Assembly: GCA_902496775.1 (NCBI GenBank)
Contig: CABVCF010000028.1
Location: 1 to 22,812 of the forward strand
Direction: 5' to 3'
Origin: an uncultured Collinsella sp.
GTDB lineage: Bacteria; Actinomycetota; Coriobacteriia; Coriobacteriales; Coriobacteriaceae
Length of the DNA: 22,812 nt
Shown here: positions 22,759 to 22,812 of the stretch, in pieces
Numbering within the stretch: the first letter of the stretch is position 1
Layout of the letters: every line of letters starts with the position of its first letter
Position numbers and translations under genes: made by a program
The notes under the pieces: generated by a model
Database searches by the model: none
The model's input: only the letters and a program-made list of their open reading frames with translations
Told to the model about the DNA's origin: nothing

Positions 22759-22812
22759 TGAACTGCCTCCCATTTCTTGGACATCGGGAAATGGGAGGTT
22801 TTCCATGAGTAT
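22759..22812 (+). mobile_element. Left end of an IS3-family insertion sequence (partial)
   Basis: TGAACTGCC starts a terminal region whose form (TG at the tip, TTGGACA about 20 nt in, then a short leader and an ATG) resembles the ends of IS3-family elements of the IS150 type. An 11-bp perfect inverted repeat, CCTCCCATTTC 22766-22776 with GAAATGGGAGG 22788-22798, lies in the leader. The right end is outside the window. The assignment is from memory of such ends, not from a search. Confidence 0.5.
22805..22812 (+). CDS. Start of a putative IS transposase orfA (first codons only)
   Basis: ATGAGTAT at the window edge has GGGAGG (22793-22798) 6 nt upstream. Only Met-Ser and part of a third codon are visible, so the product is inferred from the IS-like DNA before it. 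Confidence 0.4.

Overview
The window looks like chromosome of a gut Coriobacteriia (Actinomycetota), most likely Collinsella or a close relative. The reasons are high GC with GC-rich third codon positions, a multi-membrane-segment LuxR-type regulator of the sort common in that class, LAxTG-type cell-wall sorting signals, an anaerobe-type Nfn transhydrogenase pair, and many short palindromic intergenic repeats. The genus is inferred from these traits; no rRNA or other marker gene is present.

Layout. Positions 1-1410 (minus strand) hold the 5' part of folP (dihydropteroate synthase, cut by the window edge), preceded on the same strand by a Sir2 NAD-dependent deacylase. Divergent from it is an exonuclease III gene (1547-2359). 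A complete energy-coupling-factor (ECF) transporter operon follows on the minus strand, 5763 down to 2509: T component, fused double ATPase and S component, with genes touching. Its substrate is not visible. Positions 5957-9404 (plus) carry the housekeeping set glmU, prs and pth, each followed by a recognisable hairpin terminator. Positions 9779-12018 (plus) carry nfnA and nfnB, overlapping by 10 nt, behind a TATAAT box and a roughly 100-nt leader with strong folding potential.

Positions 12099-21142 are accessory. Two secreted, wall-anchored proteins on the minus strand (2132 and 663 aa) share almost identical C-terminal tails with LAGTG/LATTG sorting motifs. They also share the downstream DNA, made of 55-nt hairpins with 15-nt arms and exactly 25-nt loops, and an upstream inverted repeat of the same design and spacing. 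Divergent from the 663-aa gene is a LuxR-type regulator with a large membrane domain (21329-22732, TTG start). It is the natural candidate to control one or both surface genes. The last 54 bases look like the left end of an IS3-family insertion sequence, landed inside one of the dispersed palindromes, with the first codons of its orfA.

The most notable items are the MITE-like element carried in frame between the two ATPase domains of the ECF ATPase, the duplicated hairpin cassette behind the two surface genes, the shared upstream operator-like repeat, and the structured nfn leader. None could be checked against a database here.
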